From Thermoanaerobaculaceae bacterium (GTDB lineage Bacteria; Acidobacteriota; Thermoanaerobaculia; Thermoanaerobaculales; Thermoanaerobaculaceae), in NCBI GenBank assembly GCA_013388425.1, contig JACADV010000031.1, forward strand, positions 1 to 46,620: a stretch of DNA of 46,620 nucleotides, read 5' to 3'. The position numbers and the translations under genes were made by a program. The notes beneath the pieces are model-generated. The model made no database searches. It was not told where the DNA came from and saw nothing but the letters and a program-made list of their open reading frames with translations. Of this stretch, positions 16,856 to 24,220 are shown one piece after another (the stretch's first letter is position 1; each line of letters starts with the position of its first letter).

Positions 16856-16885
16856 ACTATAGCCCGCCCGCGCCAATCTCGGCAA
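16856..16885 (-). promoter_or_regulatory. Promoter of the fumarase operon
   Basis: Minus-strand TTGCCG (16885-16880), 18-nt spacer, and TATAGT (16861-16856), a near-consensus -10. The leader would be about 50 nt and ends in the Shine-Dalgarno sequence GGAGGAG. It faces away from the kor promoter about 75 bp to its right. Confidence 0.55.
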
Positions 16886-16959
16886 CCGCGCCCCACGCCT
16901 GCCGGGTTGGGCCGGCGCGCTCCTCGGGCAGCGCAGCTTGCCCTAATGCGCGCGAGCAC

Positions 16960-16988
16960 TTGTCAGACGCCGCCGTTTCTCGTAGGAT
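16960..16988 (+). promoter_or_regulatory. Promoter of the korDABC operon
   Basis: TTGTCA (16960-16965), 17-nt spacer, TAGGAT (16983-16988). Good hexamers at ideal spacing. The start is predicted near 16995, about 25 nt before the korD ATG, with AAGGGGG as the Shine-Dalgarno sequence. Confidence 0.6.
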
Positions 16989-17019
16989 GCAGGCGGCGCT
17001 TGGAAGGGGGATCTGGACC

Positions 17020-17316
17020 ATGAGCGAGGCCGAAACCGTACGACGAGGGAAAGGCACGATCTTCCTCCGCATCGAGATCTGCAAGGGGTGCTCGTACTGC
17101 ATCGACTTCTGCCCCACCCACTGTCTGGAGTTTTCCCGCGAGTTCAACCGCAAGGGGTACCACTACCCCGTGCTGGCGCGGCCGGAGGATTGCACCGGCT
17201 GCGACCTGTGCGGGTTGTACTGTCCCGACTTTGCCATCTTCGGTGTCCGCTTCAAGGACCTGGAGAAGCTGAAGCCACCCCAGGGCCCGGAGCCGCTCAT
17301 CCCCACACGGCCCTGA
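17020..17316 (+). CDS. korD: 2-oxoacid:ferredoxin oxidoreductase, delta (ferredoxin-like) subunit
   Basis: A 98-aa 2[4Fe-4S] ferredoxin-like subunit that passes electrons from the catalytic subunits to ferredoxin. Two cluster motifs are visible: CKGCSYCIDFCP (Cys21, 24, 27, 31) and CTGCDLCGLYCPD (Cys58, 61, 64, 68). It is the first gene of a four-subunit operon. The gene order D-A-B-C and the alpha-subunit sequence favour the 2-oxoglutarate-specific type. Confidence 0.93.
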   Translation: MSEAETVRRGKGTIFLRIEICKGCSYCIDFCPTHCLEFSREFNRKGYHYPVLARPEDCTGCDLCGLYCPDFAIFGVRFKDLEKLKPPQGPEPLIPTRP

Positions 17317-17350
17317 CGGGCACCGACCAGGCACGAGCGAGGAGGGCACA

Positions 17351-18508
17351 TTGCACGCCGATCCAAGGGGAGTGTTGACCGGAGTTCACTTCATTGACGG
17401 GGACCACGCCGCCTGCGAGGGCGCCCTAGCCGCTGGCTGCCGCTTCGTGGCCGGCTATCCCATCACCCCCTCCACCGAGGTGGTGGAGCGGTTCGCCAGC
17501 CGGATCCCCACCGTGGGTGGCGTCTTCATCCAGATGGAGGACGAGATCGCCTCCTCCATTGCCATCCAGGGGGCCGCCTGGGCTGGGAAGAAGGTGATGA
17601 CGGTCACGTCTGGACCGGGGCTGTCGCTGATGATGGAGCACGTTGGCCTCGCCGCCATCACCGAGACGCCCTGCGTGTTCGTGGACGTGCAGCGGGGCGG
17701 GCCCTCCACCGGCCTGCCGACGCTCCCGGCCCAGGCCGACATGATGCAGGTGAAGTGGGGCTCCCACGGCGACTACGAGGTGATCGCCCTCTCCCCCCAC
17801 TCGCCGCAGGAGTGCTTCGACCTGATGATCAAGGCCTTCAACCTGGCCGAAACCTACCGCGTGCCTGTGTTCTTCATGATGGACGAGGTGGTGGGGCACA
17901 TGACCGAGCGCGTGGTCATCCCGCCGGCGGAGCAGATCGAGGTGGTGGAGCGGCGGTGGACGCGCAAGCCCCCTGGCGAATATCGCCCCTACGACACGGA
18001 CGAGTCCCTCGTGCCCGAGATGGTGAAGGCCGGTGACGGGTACCGCATCCACATCACCGGCCTCACCCACGACGAGCGTGGCTACCCGGCCATGAACCCC
18101 ACGGCCCAGGACGCCATGGTGCGCCGCATCTGCGCCAAGATCCGCCAGCACGCCGAAAAGTTGGTGGACGTGCGCATGGATGGCGTGGAGGGGGCCGAGG
18201 TAGTGGTGGTGTCGTACGGGATCACCTCGCGGGTGGCCGGCGCCGCGGTGGCCGAGGCGCGCCGTCGCGGCCTCAAGGTGGGACACCTGCGGCTCGTCAT
18301 CGTCTGGCCGTTCCCCGCCCGCCTGGTGCGAGAGTTGGCCCCGTCGCTGAAAGCCTTCGTGGTGCCGGAACTCAACATGGGCCAGATGGCGCTGGAGGTG
18401 GAACGGGCAGCAGCCGGCAGGACCCGCACCATCTCCGTACCCCACGCGGGCGGCACGGTCCACGAACCCGAAGCGATCCTGGAGAAGATCCTGGAGGCGG
18501 CACGATGA
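17351..18508 (+). CDS. korA: 2-oxoacid:ferredoxin oxidoreductase, alpha subunit
   Basis: Alpha subunit (385 aa) of a CoA-acylating oxidoreductase that converts a 2-oxoacid, probably 2-oxoglutarate, to its acyl-CoA with reduction of ferredoxin; reversible in reductive TCA cycles. Conserved features: the N-terminal domain with GCRFVAGYPITPSTEVVERF and GPGLSLMMEHVGLA, and a transketolase-C-like segment with VVVSYGITSRVAGAA. The TTG start at 17351 is favoured by a GAGGAGG Shine-Dalgarno sequence. The stop overlaps the korB start (ATGA). Confidence 0.93.
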   Translation: MHADPRGVLTGVHFIDGDHAACEGALAAGCRFVAGYPITPSTEVVERFASRIPTVGGVFIQMEDEIASSIAIQGAAWAGKKVMTVTSGPGLSLMMEHVGLAAITETPCVFVDVQRGGPSTGLPTLPAQADMMQVKWGSHGDYEVIALSPHSPQECFDLMIKAFNLAETYRVPVFFMMDEVVGHMTERVVIPPAEQIEVVERRWTRKPPGEYRPYDTDESLVPEMVKAGDGYRIHITGLTHDERGYPAMNPTAQDAMVRRICAKIRQHAEKLVDVRMDGVEGAEVVVVSYGITSRVAGAAVAEARRRGLKVGHLRLVIVWPFPARLVRELAPSLKAFVVPELNMGQMALEVERAAAGRTRTISVPHAGGTVHEPEAILEKILEAAR

Positions 18509-19401
18509 GCGCAACCGAGGCCCCTGGTTTCAAGCTTGGCGTCGACATCGACAACCCGGTGATGCCGTACCTGCGGCGGGACCGCATCCCGCACATCTGG
18601 TGCCCCGGCTGCGGCATCGGCACCACCGTCAACTGCTTTGCCCGGGCCCTCACCGAGTCGGGGCTGAACCTGGACGAGGTGGCCATCGTCTCCGGTATCG
18701 GCTGCACGGGTCGGGTGGCCGGGTACTTGAACCTGGATTCGTTCCACACCACCCACGGGAGGGCCATCCCCTTTGCCACCGGCCTCAAGCTTGCCAACCC
18801 CAAGCTCAAGGTGGTGGTGTACTCCGGGGACGGGGACCTCTTCGCCATTGGCGGCAACCACTTCGTCCACGCTGCCCGTCGCAACATGGACATCATGGTG
18901 GTGTGCGTCAACAACTTCACCTACGGCATGACGGGCGGGCAGGTGGCGCCCACCACCCCCCTGGGGCCCACGCAAACCACCATGCCGTACGGCAACTTCG
19001 AGAATCCTTTCAACTTGCCGTTCCTCGCCGACGCCTGCGGGGCCGTGTACGTGGCGCGCTGGACCGTGTACCACGTCAAGCAGCTCACCCGGGCCATGAA
19101 GGAAGGGCTCAACAAGAAGGGGTTCGTCTTCATCGAGGCCCTCTCCCCCTGCCCCACCCTTTACTCGCGCCGCAACCGCCTCGGCGATGGCGTGGACCAG
19201 GTCAAGTACTACAAGGAGAAGAGCGTCATCAAGAACGACGCCAACACCAAGGACGTGGCGCTCGGCTTCCAGAGCGAGATCATCGTGGGCAAGTTCGTGG
19301 ATCGCGAGCGGCCCACGTGGCTGGAGGCCATGAACGAGCACCTGGGCCGGGTGCTGGGAGAGCGCTACACCCCCTACGGAGTGACACATGTCGAAGACTG
19401 A
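18505..19401 (+). CDS. korB: 2-oxoacid:ferredoxin oxidoreductase, beta (TPP-binding) subunit
   Basis: Beta subunit (298 aa) that binds thiamine diphosphate. The TPP/Mg motif runs from SGDGDLFAIGGNHFVHA to VNNFTYGMTGGQ, and an N-terminal IWCPGCGIG supplies cysteines typical of the subunit. It starts in a 4-nt overlap with korA and overlaps korC by 14 nt, so stoichiometric translation is likely. Confidence 0.95.
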   Translation: MSATEAPGFKLGVDIDNPVMPYLRRDRIPHIWCPGCGIGTTVNCFARALTESGLNLDEVAIVSGIGCTGRVAGYLNLDSFHTTHGRAIPFATGLKLANPKLKVVVYSGDGDLFAIGGNHFVHAARRNMDIMVVCVNNFTYGMTGGQVAPTTPLGPTQTTMPYGNFENPFNLPFLADACGAVYVARWTVYHVKQLTRAMKEGLNKKGFVFIEALSPCPTLYSRRNRLGDGVDQVKYYKEKSVIKNDANTKDVALGFQSEIIVGKFVDRERPTWLEAMNEHLGRVLGERYTPYGVTHVED

Positions 19402-19948
19402 GATCCGCGTGGGTGGCCTGGGCGGACAGGGCGTGATCCTCTCCGCCCAGATCATTGGCAAAGCAGCTTCCATCTACGACGACAAGGAAGCGACCCTCAT
19501 CCAGTCCTTCGGCCCCGAGGCCCGCGGCAGTGCCTGCAGCGCCCAGGTGACCATCGACACCGAGACCATTGGCTACCCGTACGTCAAGAACCCCGACGTG
19601 CTCGTGGTCATGTCGCCGGACGCTTACGCCCAGTTCATCCCCACCTTGAAGCCGGGAGGGTGGCTCCTCTACGAAGAGGACCTCATCACGCTCGACGAGC
19701 GGGTCCCGCAAGGGGTCAAGGCGTTCGGTATCCCCGCCACGCGGTTTGCCGAAGAGCTGGGGCGTCGGCTCGTCCTGAACATCGTCATGGTCGGGTTCTT
19801 TGCCGGGGTGACCGGACTCGTTTCCTACGAGGCCATCACCAACGCCGTGAAGACCTCCGTGCCCAAGGGCACCGAGGACCTCAACCTCCGGGCCCTGGCG
19901 CGTGGCTACGAGTACGGGTGCGAGCTGGCCCGCAACTCCAGCTCGTGA
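19388..19948 (+). CDS. korC: 2-oxoacid:ferredoxin oxidoreductase, gamma subunit
   Basis: Gamma subunit (186 aa) with the family N-terminus RVGGLGGQGVILSAQIIGKA and the segment FGPEARGSACSAQV. It completes a korDABC set, so all four subunits are present and intact. The start lies inside the korB end, in a different frame. Confidence 0.95.
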   Translation: MSKTEIRVGGLGGQGVILSAQIIGKAASIYDDKEATLIQSFGPEARGSACSAQVTIDTETIGYPYVKNPDVLVVMSPDAYAQFIPTLKPGGWLLYEEDLITLDERVPQGVKAFGIPATRFAEELGRRLVLNIVMVGFFAGVTGLVSYEAITNAVKTSVPKGTEDLNLRALARGYEYGCELARNSSS

Positions 19949-19995
19949 GCGCTGCCGGGCGGCGGCACGAGCACCGCACCGGAGGGAGGAGTGGC

Positions 19996-20598
19996 ATGGT
20001 GAAGCTTGAAGGGTTTCCCGTCGAGGTGACGCTGCGAGACGGACGGAGTGTGGTGCTGCGACCCATGACCGCTGCCGACGGCGGCCGGCTCCTGGAGTTC
20101 TTCCGCGCCCTGCCCGAGGAAGACCGCCAGTTCTTGAAGGAGGACGTGACCCGCCAGGAGGTGGTGGAACGTTTCGTGCGCGAACTCGACTACGAGCGGG
20201 TCTTCCCCCTCCTGGCGGAACACGGTGGCACTATCGTCGGGGATGCCACGTTGCACCGCACCAAGTACGGCTGGAGCACCCACGTGGCGGCCATCCGCAT
20301 GGTGGTGGCACGCCCGTTCCAGCGCTCAGGGCTCGGCACGGCCCTCGCCCGCCACCTCGTGCGCCACGCGGTGAACGTGGGCGTGGACAAGATGATCGCG
20401 GAGGTTGTCGACAACCAGATCGGGGCGCGACGGGCCTTTGCCAAACTGGGGTTCTACGAGGAAGCGGTGCTCAAGGGCCAGGTCAAGGACCGGCAAGGGA
20501 TCCGCCGCGACCTCGTCATCATGGCCAACGACGTGTCGCACCTGTGGGAAGCCATGGAGGCTCTGGTCGCCGATTACTCCCCCACCGTGGGCGAGTGA
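19996..20598 (+). CDS. GNAT family N-acetyltransferase
   Basis: A 200-aa Gcn5-type acyltransferase. The acetyl-CoA site is in MVVARPFQRSGLGTALARHL (motif A, R-x-x-G-x-G/A type), followed by ARRAFAKLGFYEEA. It has a strong GGAGGGAGGAG Shine-Dalgarno sequence and follows korC after 47 nt without an evident terminator, so it is probably co-transcribed with the kor genes. The substrate is unknown. The location suggests modification of a metabolite or protein linked to acyl-CoA supply, which is only inference. Confidence 0.85.
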   Translation: MVKLEGFPVEVTLRDGRSVVLRPMTAADGGRLLEFFRALPEEDRQFLKEDVTRQEVVERFVRELDYERVFPLLAEHGGTIVGDATLHRTKYGWSTHVAAIRMVVARPFQRSGLGTALARHLVRHAVNVGVDKMIAEVVDNQIGARRAFAKLGFYEEAVLKGQVKDRQGIRRDLVIMANDVSHLWEAMEALVADYSPTVGE

Positions 20599-20687
20599 AG
20601 GCCCCAGGGCACAGGGAAGGACTCTCTCCACCACCAGACCTGGCCGCTGCACAGGTGGCAGGGGTGCCTGGCGCCCGCAGGTAACCT

Positions 20688-21659
20688 TCAGTTTTCTTTC
20701 TCTGCCGCCTCTTCGAGCTCGCGAATCCGCTGGCGGACGATCATCTCCGCCATGTCGGGGATGACCTCCCAGGCGATCTTCTCGATCTGCTCCGAGGCGA
20801 GCTCCATCACCCGGCGGGCAATTCGCTCGATGTGCTCCTCGGAGAGCCCCAGCTCCCCCGCCTCGGCCACTGGCGCCGGTACCGCAGGCTCCGCCGCACT
20901 CGTGGTTGCAGCTCCAGGTGCAACCAACTCCTCCTGCGGTGGGACGGTGGCAGCCGGCGCGGGCGGAGGGGCAGCGGCCGGCGTTGCCATCGCCCACGGC
21001 CCCGCCTCCCCTGTCTGCGGCGGTTCGGGCTCCAGGGCAAAGGGCGGCACCGTCTGCTCCATCGCCGGCTGAGCCGCTCCCGGCCCATCCGGAGACGGGG
21101 GAGTAGCGGGCGCCGCTGGCGAGGCCAGGCTGCCGGTCAGCTCGATCCCCTCCTCGGGGGGCGCGAGGGGAGCTGGTGGTGGCGGCACCATCTGGTCCAG
21201 ACCGGTGGTGGTGAAATCCAGGGCCGGCACACCCTCGGGAACCCCCAGACCCTGCAGCTCCTCGTCGCCCATGTCGAGGGAAACCGCCTTGGCGCGGGCG
21301 ATCAGCTGCTCCACCGTGTCGATGAGCTCCCTGGCCTCGAACGGCTTGGTGACGATGGCATCGCAGCCAGCCGCCATGGCCCGGTCCCGGTCGAAGGGCT
21401 CGAAGGTGCCGGTGAGCAGGACCACGGGGATGTGCAGACGGGCAGGGTCGCGTTTCAGCGTCTGGCACACCTAGTAGCCGGTCATGTCGGGCATGACCAC
21501 GTCGCAGAGGATCAGGTCGGGATTGACCTCCGACAGCCTGTTGAAGAGTTCTCGCCCTCCCCCCACGGCCACGACGGAGTGCTCCGTCTCCGCAAAGGTC
21601 AGCTCCACAACCTTTTGGATTGTGGGACTGTCGTCAGCCAGCAGTATGGTCCCGCCCAT
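20688..21659 (-). pseudogene. Response regulator interrupted by in-frame TAG
   Basis: One frame of 322 residues plus an internal TAG at 21473-21471. The N-terminal receiver domain has the acidic pair in LLADDSPTIQKVVELTF, the phospho-acceptor Asp in LILCDVVMPDMTGY and the Lys in VTKPFEARELI. The stop falls after MTGY and before VCQTLKRDP, where receivers normally read GYEVC, so a Glu codon (GAG) appears changed to TAG. A Pro/Ala-rich linker and a conserved-looking helical tail (IERIARRVMELASEQIEKIA) follow; there is no DNA-binding domain. Cut at this point the receiver is unlikely to work. GTG at 21470 immediately follows the stop but has no Shine-Dalgarno sequence. Could be a pseudogene, read-through or an error. 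Confidence 0.85.
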
Positions 21660-21688
21660 GGTCACCTCTCGTTCGCCCACTGCTCTCA

Positions 21689-21717
21689 CACCTACCACGA
21701 ACTCCGCCGCGAGTCAA
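21689..21717 (-). promoter_or_regulatory. Possible promoter of the response regulator gene
   Basis: Minus-strand TTGACT (21717-21712), 17-nt spacer, and TAGGTG (21694-21689). The -35 is good and the -10 weak. It lies right after the lpxH stop and would give the response regulator its own transcript. Confidence 0.35.
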
Positions 21718-21721
21718 CAAT

Positions 21722-22441
21722 TTACTCGTTCCCGGCCGATGCCTCCAGGGCGATCCTGCCGTCCTCCTGGACCCAGAGCACCAACCCACCGTCCATCCAG
21801 GCGGGCACCACGTGCGCCTCGCAATCCCCCTCCCGGAAGCTCCAGGGGTCGTGGAAGTGCCCCCACAGCACCGTGTGCACCCCGGCAGCAAAGTGGCGTC
21901 GTGCCGCCGCCGCCAACGCCTGGGTGGGCAAGGCTCGGCGGTACGAGAAGTTGGTGCGGGCGAGTTGAGCCTCGGTGCGCGCCACGATGCGCCGCGCCAG
22001 GGGAGGTGGCAGGGCAGCCGCCCAGAGCCGGGCCACGCGACTCTTGGAGACGGTGCGCCAGAACCGGTAGGAACGGTCGAGCTGGTTGAGGAGGTCGCCG
22101 TGCTCCAGCAGGAACCGGCGCCCCCCTGCAGCAAAGGAGTGGACCGTTACGGCTGCGTCGCGGAACGGGTCGAGGGCGGGGCAATCCAGGAAGAAGTCGC
22201 GGTTCCCTTCCACCAGCACGACCCGGACCCCTGCCGCCCGCAGTTCTCCCAGCACCCCCAGCCCCTCCTGCACCGTGCCGGCCCAGAAGCGCGGGAAACC
22301 CACGAGCGCCCGGAACAGGTCGCCCAGGAAGACCACCTCGCCCACGCCGCGTCCCACCAGAGTGCGGGCCAGTGCGGCAAATCTGGTCACGTCCCCCTGC
22401 TGCTGCCCCAGGTGGAGGTCGGCCAGGACCGCGCGCACCAT
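21722..22441 (-). CDS. lpxH: UDP-2,3-diacylglucosamine diphosphatase-like metallophosphoesterase
   Basis: A 239-aa calcineurin-type phosphoesterase, probably LpxH, which hydrolyses UDP-2,3-diacylglucosamine to lipid X in lipid A synthesis at the inner membrane. Metal-binding motifs in order: ADLHLG (Asp8, His10), FLGDLF (Asp41), EGNRDFF (Asn80), EHGD and WGHFHDP. The GNRDF form, rather than the general GNHD, is characteristic of LpxH. No obvious Shine-Dalgarno sequence. Its ATG is only 5 nt from a possible ATG of the divergent gene, and a TAGCAT element directly upstream suggests a leaderless transcript. Confidence 0.8.
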   Translation of the reverse strand: MVRAVLADLHLGQQQGDVTRFAALARTLVGRGVGEVVFLGDLFRALVGFPRFWAGTVQEGLGVLGELRAAGVRVVLVEGNRDFFLDCPALDPFRDAAVTVHSFAAGGRRFLLEHGDLLNQLDRSYRFWRTVSKSRVARLWAAALPPPLARRIVARTEAQLARTNFSYRRALPTQALAAAARRHFAAGVHTVLWGHFHDPWSFREGDCEAHVVPAWMDGGLVLWVQEDGRIALEASAGNE

Positions 22442-22473
22442 GGGTCATGCTACCATCCCGCCGGTTTGCGAGG

Positions 22474-23445
22474 ATGACGGAGCCCACCACCCCGAAAGAC
22501 TCGAACCAGCCCCACGCTCCCCGGGCTGCAGCCGCGCCCGGTGGCGAGGTGCCAGCGTCCCGCCGCCCCTCCCGCCGCCGGCGCGTGGTGCTCACCGGCG
22601 CCACGGGGTTCATCGGCAGGCACGTGCTCGCGGCCCTCCTGGAACAACGCTACCAGGTGGTGGCGGTGGCCAGGTCGCAGCCGAAAGCGTTGCTGGCACG
22701 AGGCGTCATTCACGTGGTGGCCGACATCGGTGGCGAGGCGTGGCAGCGGTGGTGCGAGGGGTGCTCGGCGGTCATCCACCTGGTGGGCATCATCAAGGAA
22801 GCGCCTGCCCGAGGCGTCACCTTCGACCGAGTCCACCGCGTGGCCACGGAACGGGTCGTGGCCGCCTGTCGGGAGCTGGGGATCCCCCGCCTCGTCCACA
22901 TGTCCGCCCTGGGGGCCCGCCCCGATGCCCCCACCGCCTACCACCGCACCAAGGCCCAGGCGGAAGAGCTCGTGCGCCACTCCGGGCTCCGCTGGACGAT
23001 CTTCCGCCCCTCGGTGGTGTTCGGCAAGGGGGACGGTTTCACCACCGCATTGATCGCGGCGCTCCGCCGTTTTCCCGTGTTCCCCATCTTTGGCGACGGG
23101 AGCTACCGGCTCCAGCCCATTGCCGTGACGGAAGTGGCGGCAGCGCTCGTGGCTTCACTGGGGGAGAAGCGCAGCGAGGGTAAGGTAGTCGAGCTCGGGG
23201 GACCGGAGGCGCTCACCTATAGCGAGCTGCTGCGCCGCACCGCCGCAGCCATCGGTCGGCGCCCCCTCACCCCGCACCTGCCCCTGGGCATGTCGCGGCT
23301 CCTCGTCCGCCTCTTGGAGCGCTTCCCCGGCAGCCCCATCACCACCGACCAGCTCACCATGCTGCTGGAGGGCTCCACCTGCGACACGACGCTGAGCCGC
23401 GAGCTCTTCGGCATACCCGTGGCCCGCTTCGAACCGCCCTTCTGA
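22474..23445 (+). CDS. NAD(P)-binding epimerase/NDUFA9-like protein
   Basis: A 323-aa extended short-chain dehydrogenase. After a 36-residue basic, Pro/Ala-rich leader comes the Rossmann motif VVLTGATGFIGRHVLAALL (about 38-56), then HLVGIIKE and YHRTKAQAE with the Tyr-x3-Lys pair. The family includes NDUFA9-like complex I proteins and sugar epimerases; the substrate is unknown. An in-frame ATG at 22447 would add nine residues, and neither start has a clear Shine-Dalgarno sequence. It is divergent from lpxH and convergent with the DUF302 gene. Confidence 0.85.
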   Translation: MTEPTTPKDSNQPHAPRAAAAPGGEVPASRRPSRRRRVVLTGATGFIGRHVLAALLEQRYQVVAVARSQPKALLARGVIHVVADIGGEAWQRWCEGCSAVIHLVGIIKEAPARGVTFDRVHRVATERVVAACRELGIPRLVHMSALGARPDAPTAYHRTKAQAEELVRHSGLRWTIFRPSVVFGKGDGFTTALIAALRRFPVFPIFGDGSYRLQPIAVTEVAAALVASLGEKRSEGKVVELGGPEALTYSELLRRTAAAIGRRPLTPHLPLGMSRLLVRLLERFPGSPITTDQLTMLLEGSTCDTTLSRELFGIPVARFEPPF

Positions 23446-23465
23446 GTACCCCCGCCCAGACACCC

Positions 23466-23861
23466 TCAGCGACACGCTGCCACCACTCGCGACAGCGCCT
23501 GGGCCACCGGGGTGCCCACGGCCTCCAGCGCCGGCTCGCCAACTGCGCCCATCACCACCCGTGGATCCATGGCCCGCACCACCGTCTTGCCCCCCTCCAC
23601 CGACACGGTCACGTTGCAGGGCAAGAGGACCCCCACCTCCGGGGCCACCTGGAGGGCGGCGTGGGCCGAGGCCGGGTGGCAAGCCCCCAGGATGAGGTAG
23701 GGTTCGCGCTCCACGCCCAGCTTGGCCTTGAGGGTAGCCGCCACGTCGATCTCCACCAGTACGCCAAACCCCTCGGCCGCGAGCGCTGCGCGGGCGCGAG
23801 ACACCGCCTCCTCGAACGCCAACGAAGACACCACCTCGAACGCTACTTTCGTCTTGCTCAT
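23466..23861 (-). CDS. DUF302 family protein
   Basis: A 131-aa DUF302 protein. The signature PYLILGACHPASAHAALQV followed by GVLLPCNVTV is clear, with two cysteines in conserved places. The biochemical role of the family is not settled; members often lie near thiol-redox, sulfur or metal-stress genes. The start MSKTKVAFEVV is chosen for its GGGGGTG Shine-Dalgarno sequence. Last gene of the ArsR/zinc-ribbon cluster. Confidence 0.85.
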   Translation of the reverse strand: MSKTKVAFEVVSSLAFEEAVSRARAALAAEGFGVLVEIDVAATLKAKLGVEREPYLILGACHPASAHAALQVAPEVGVLLPCNVTVSVEGGKTVVRAMDPRVVMGAVGEPALEAVGTPVAQALSRVVAACR

Positions 23862-23963
23862 GGTCACCCCCATCGCGGCCCGCCACCGGGGCAGCCGCCT
23901 GTCTCCTGCTCCAGCGCTGTGTTCAGCTGTCCCCCAGGGCTCGACCGAGCCCGCTCAGGAAGC

Positions 23964-24176
23964 TCAGGTAAAGCCGCCCGTACCGCAGGAGGAAGGGGAC
24001 GGTGCCCCGCAGGGGGCCGGGGCAGCGCCCACCTTGGCTGCAAAGGTGGAGAGTCGCTTCTCCACGTCGGTGCTGGCACAGGACGGGCACTGCAGCCCGG
24101 CGCTGCTCTCCCCGAGGCGCTGCAGCACCTCGAACCGCTTTCCGCAGACCCGGCACTGATACTCGTACAACGGCAT
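23964..24176 (-). CDS. FmdB-type zinc ribbon protein
   Basis: A 70-aa protein with the FmdB/CxxC regulatory-protein signature: MPLYEYQCRVCGKRFEV, then CPSCAST, giving two CxxC pairs for one zinc. The C-terminus is short, Pro/Ser-rich and contains two more cysteines. Members are annotated as putative regulators without firm evidence. GGGAGGG Shine-Dalgarno sequence. It follows another zinc-ribbon reading frame by 44 nt. Confidence 0.88.
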   Translation of the reverse strand: MPLYEYQCRVCGKRFEVLQRLGESSAGLQCPSCASTDVEKRLSTFAAKVGAAPAPCGAPSPSSCGTGGFT

Positions 24177-24220
24177 GCAACCCTCCCAGATCGTTCAGCT
24201 GATGCAGCGGTGCAACCCCC

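Noticed and set aside
20599-20687. Terminator or small gene between the acetyltransferase and response regulator
   Set aside because: Several short complementary G/C runs but no stable continuous stem and no credible reading frame.
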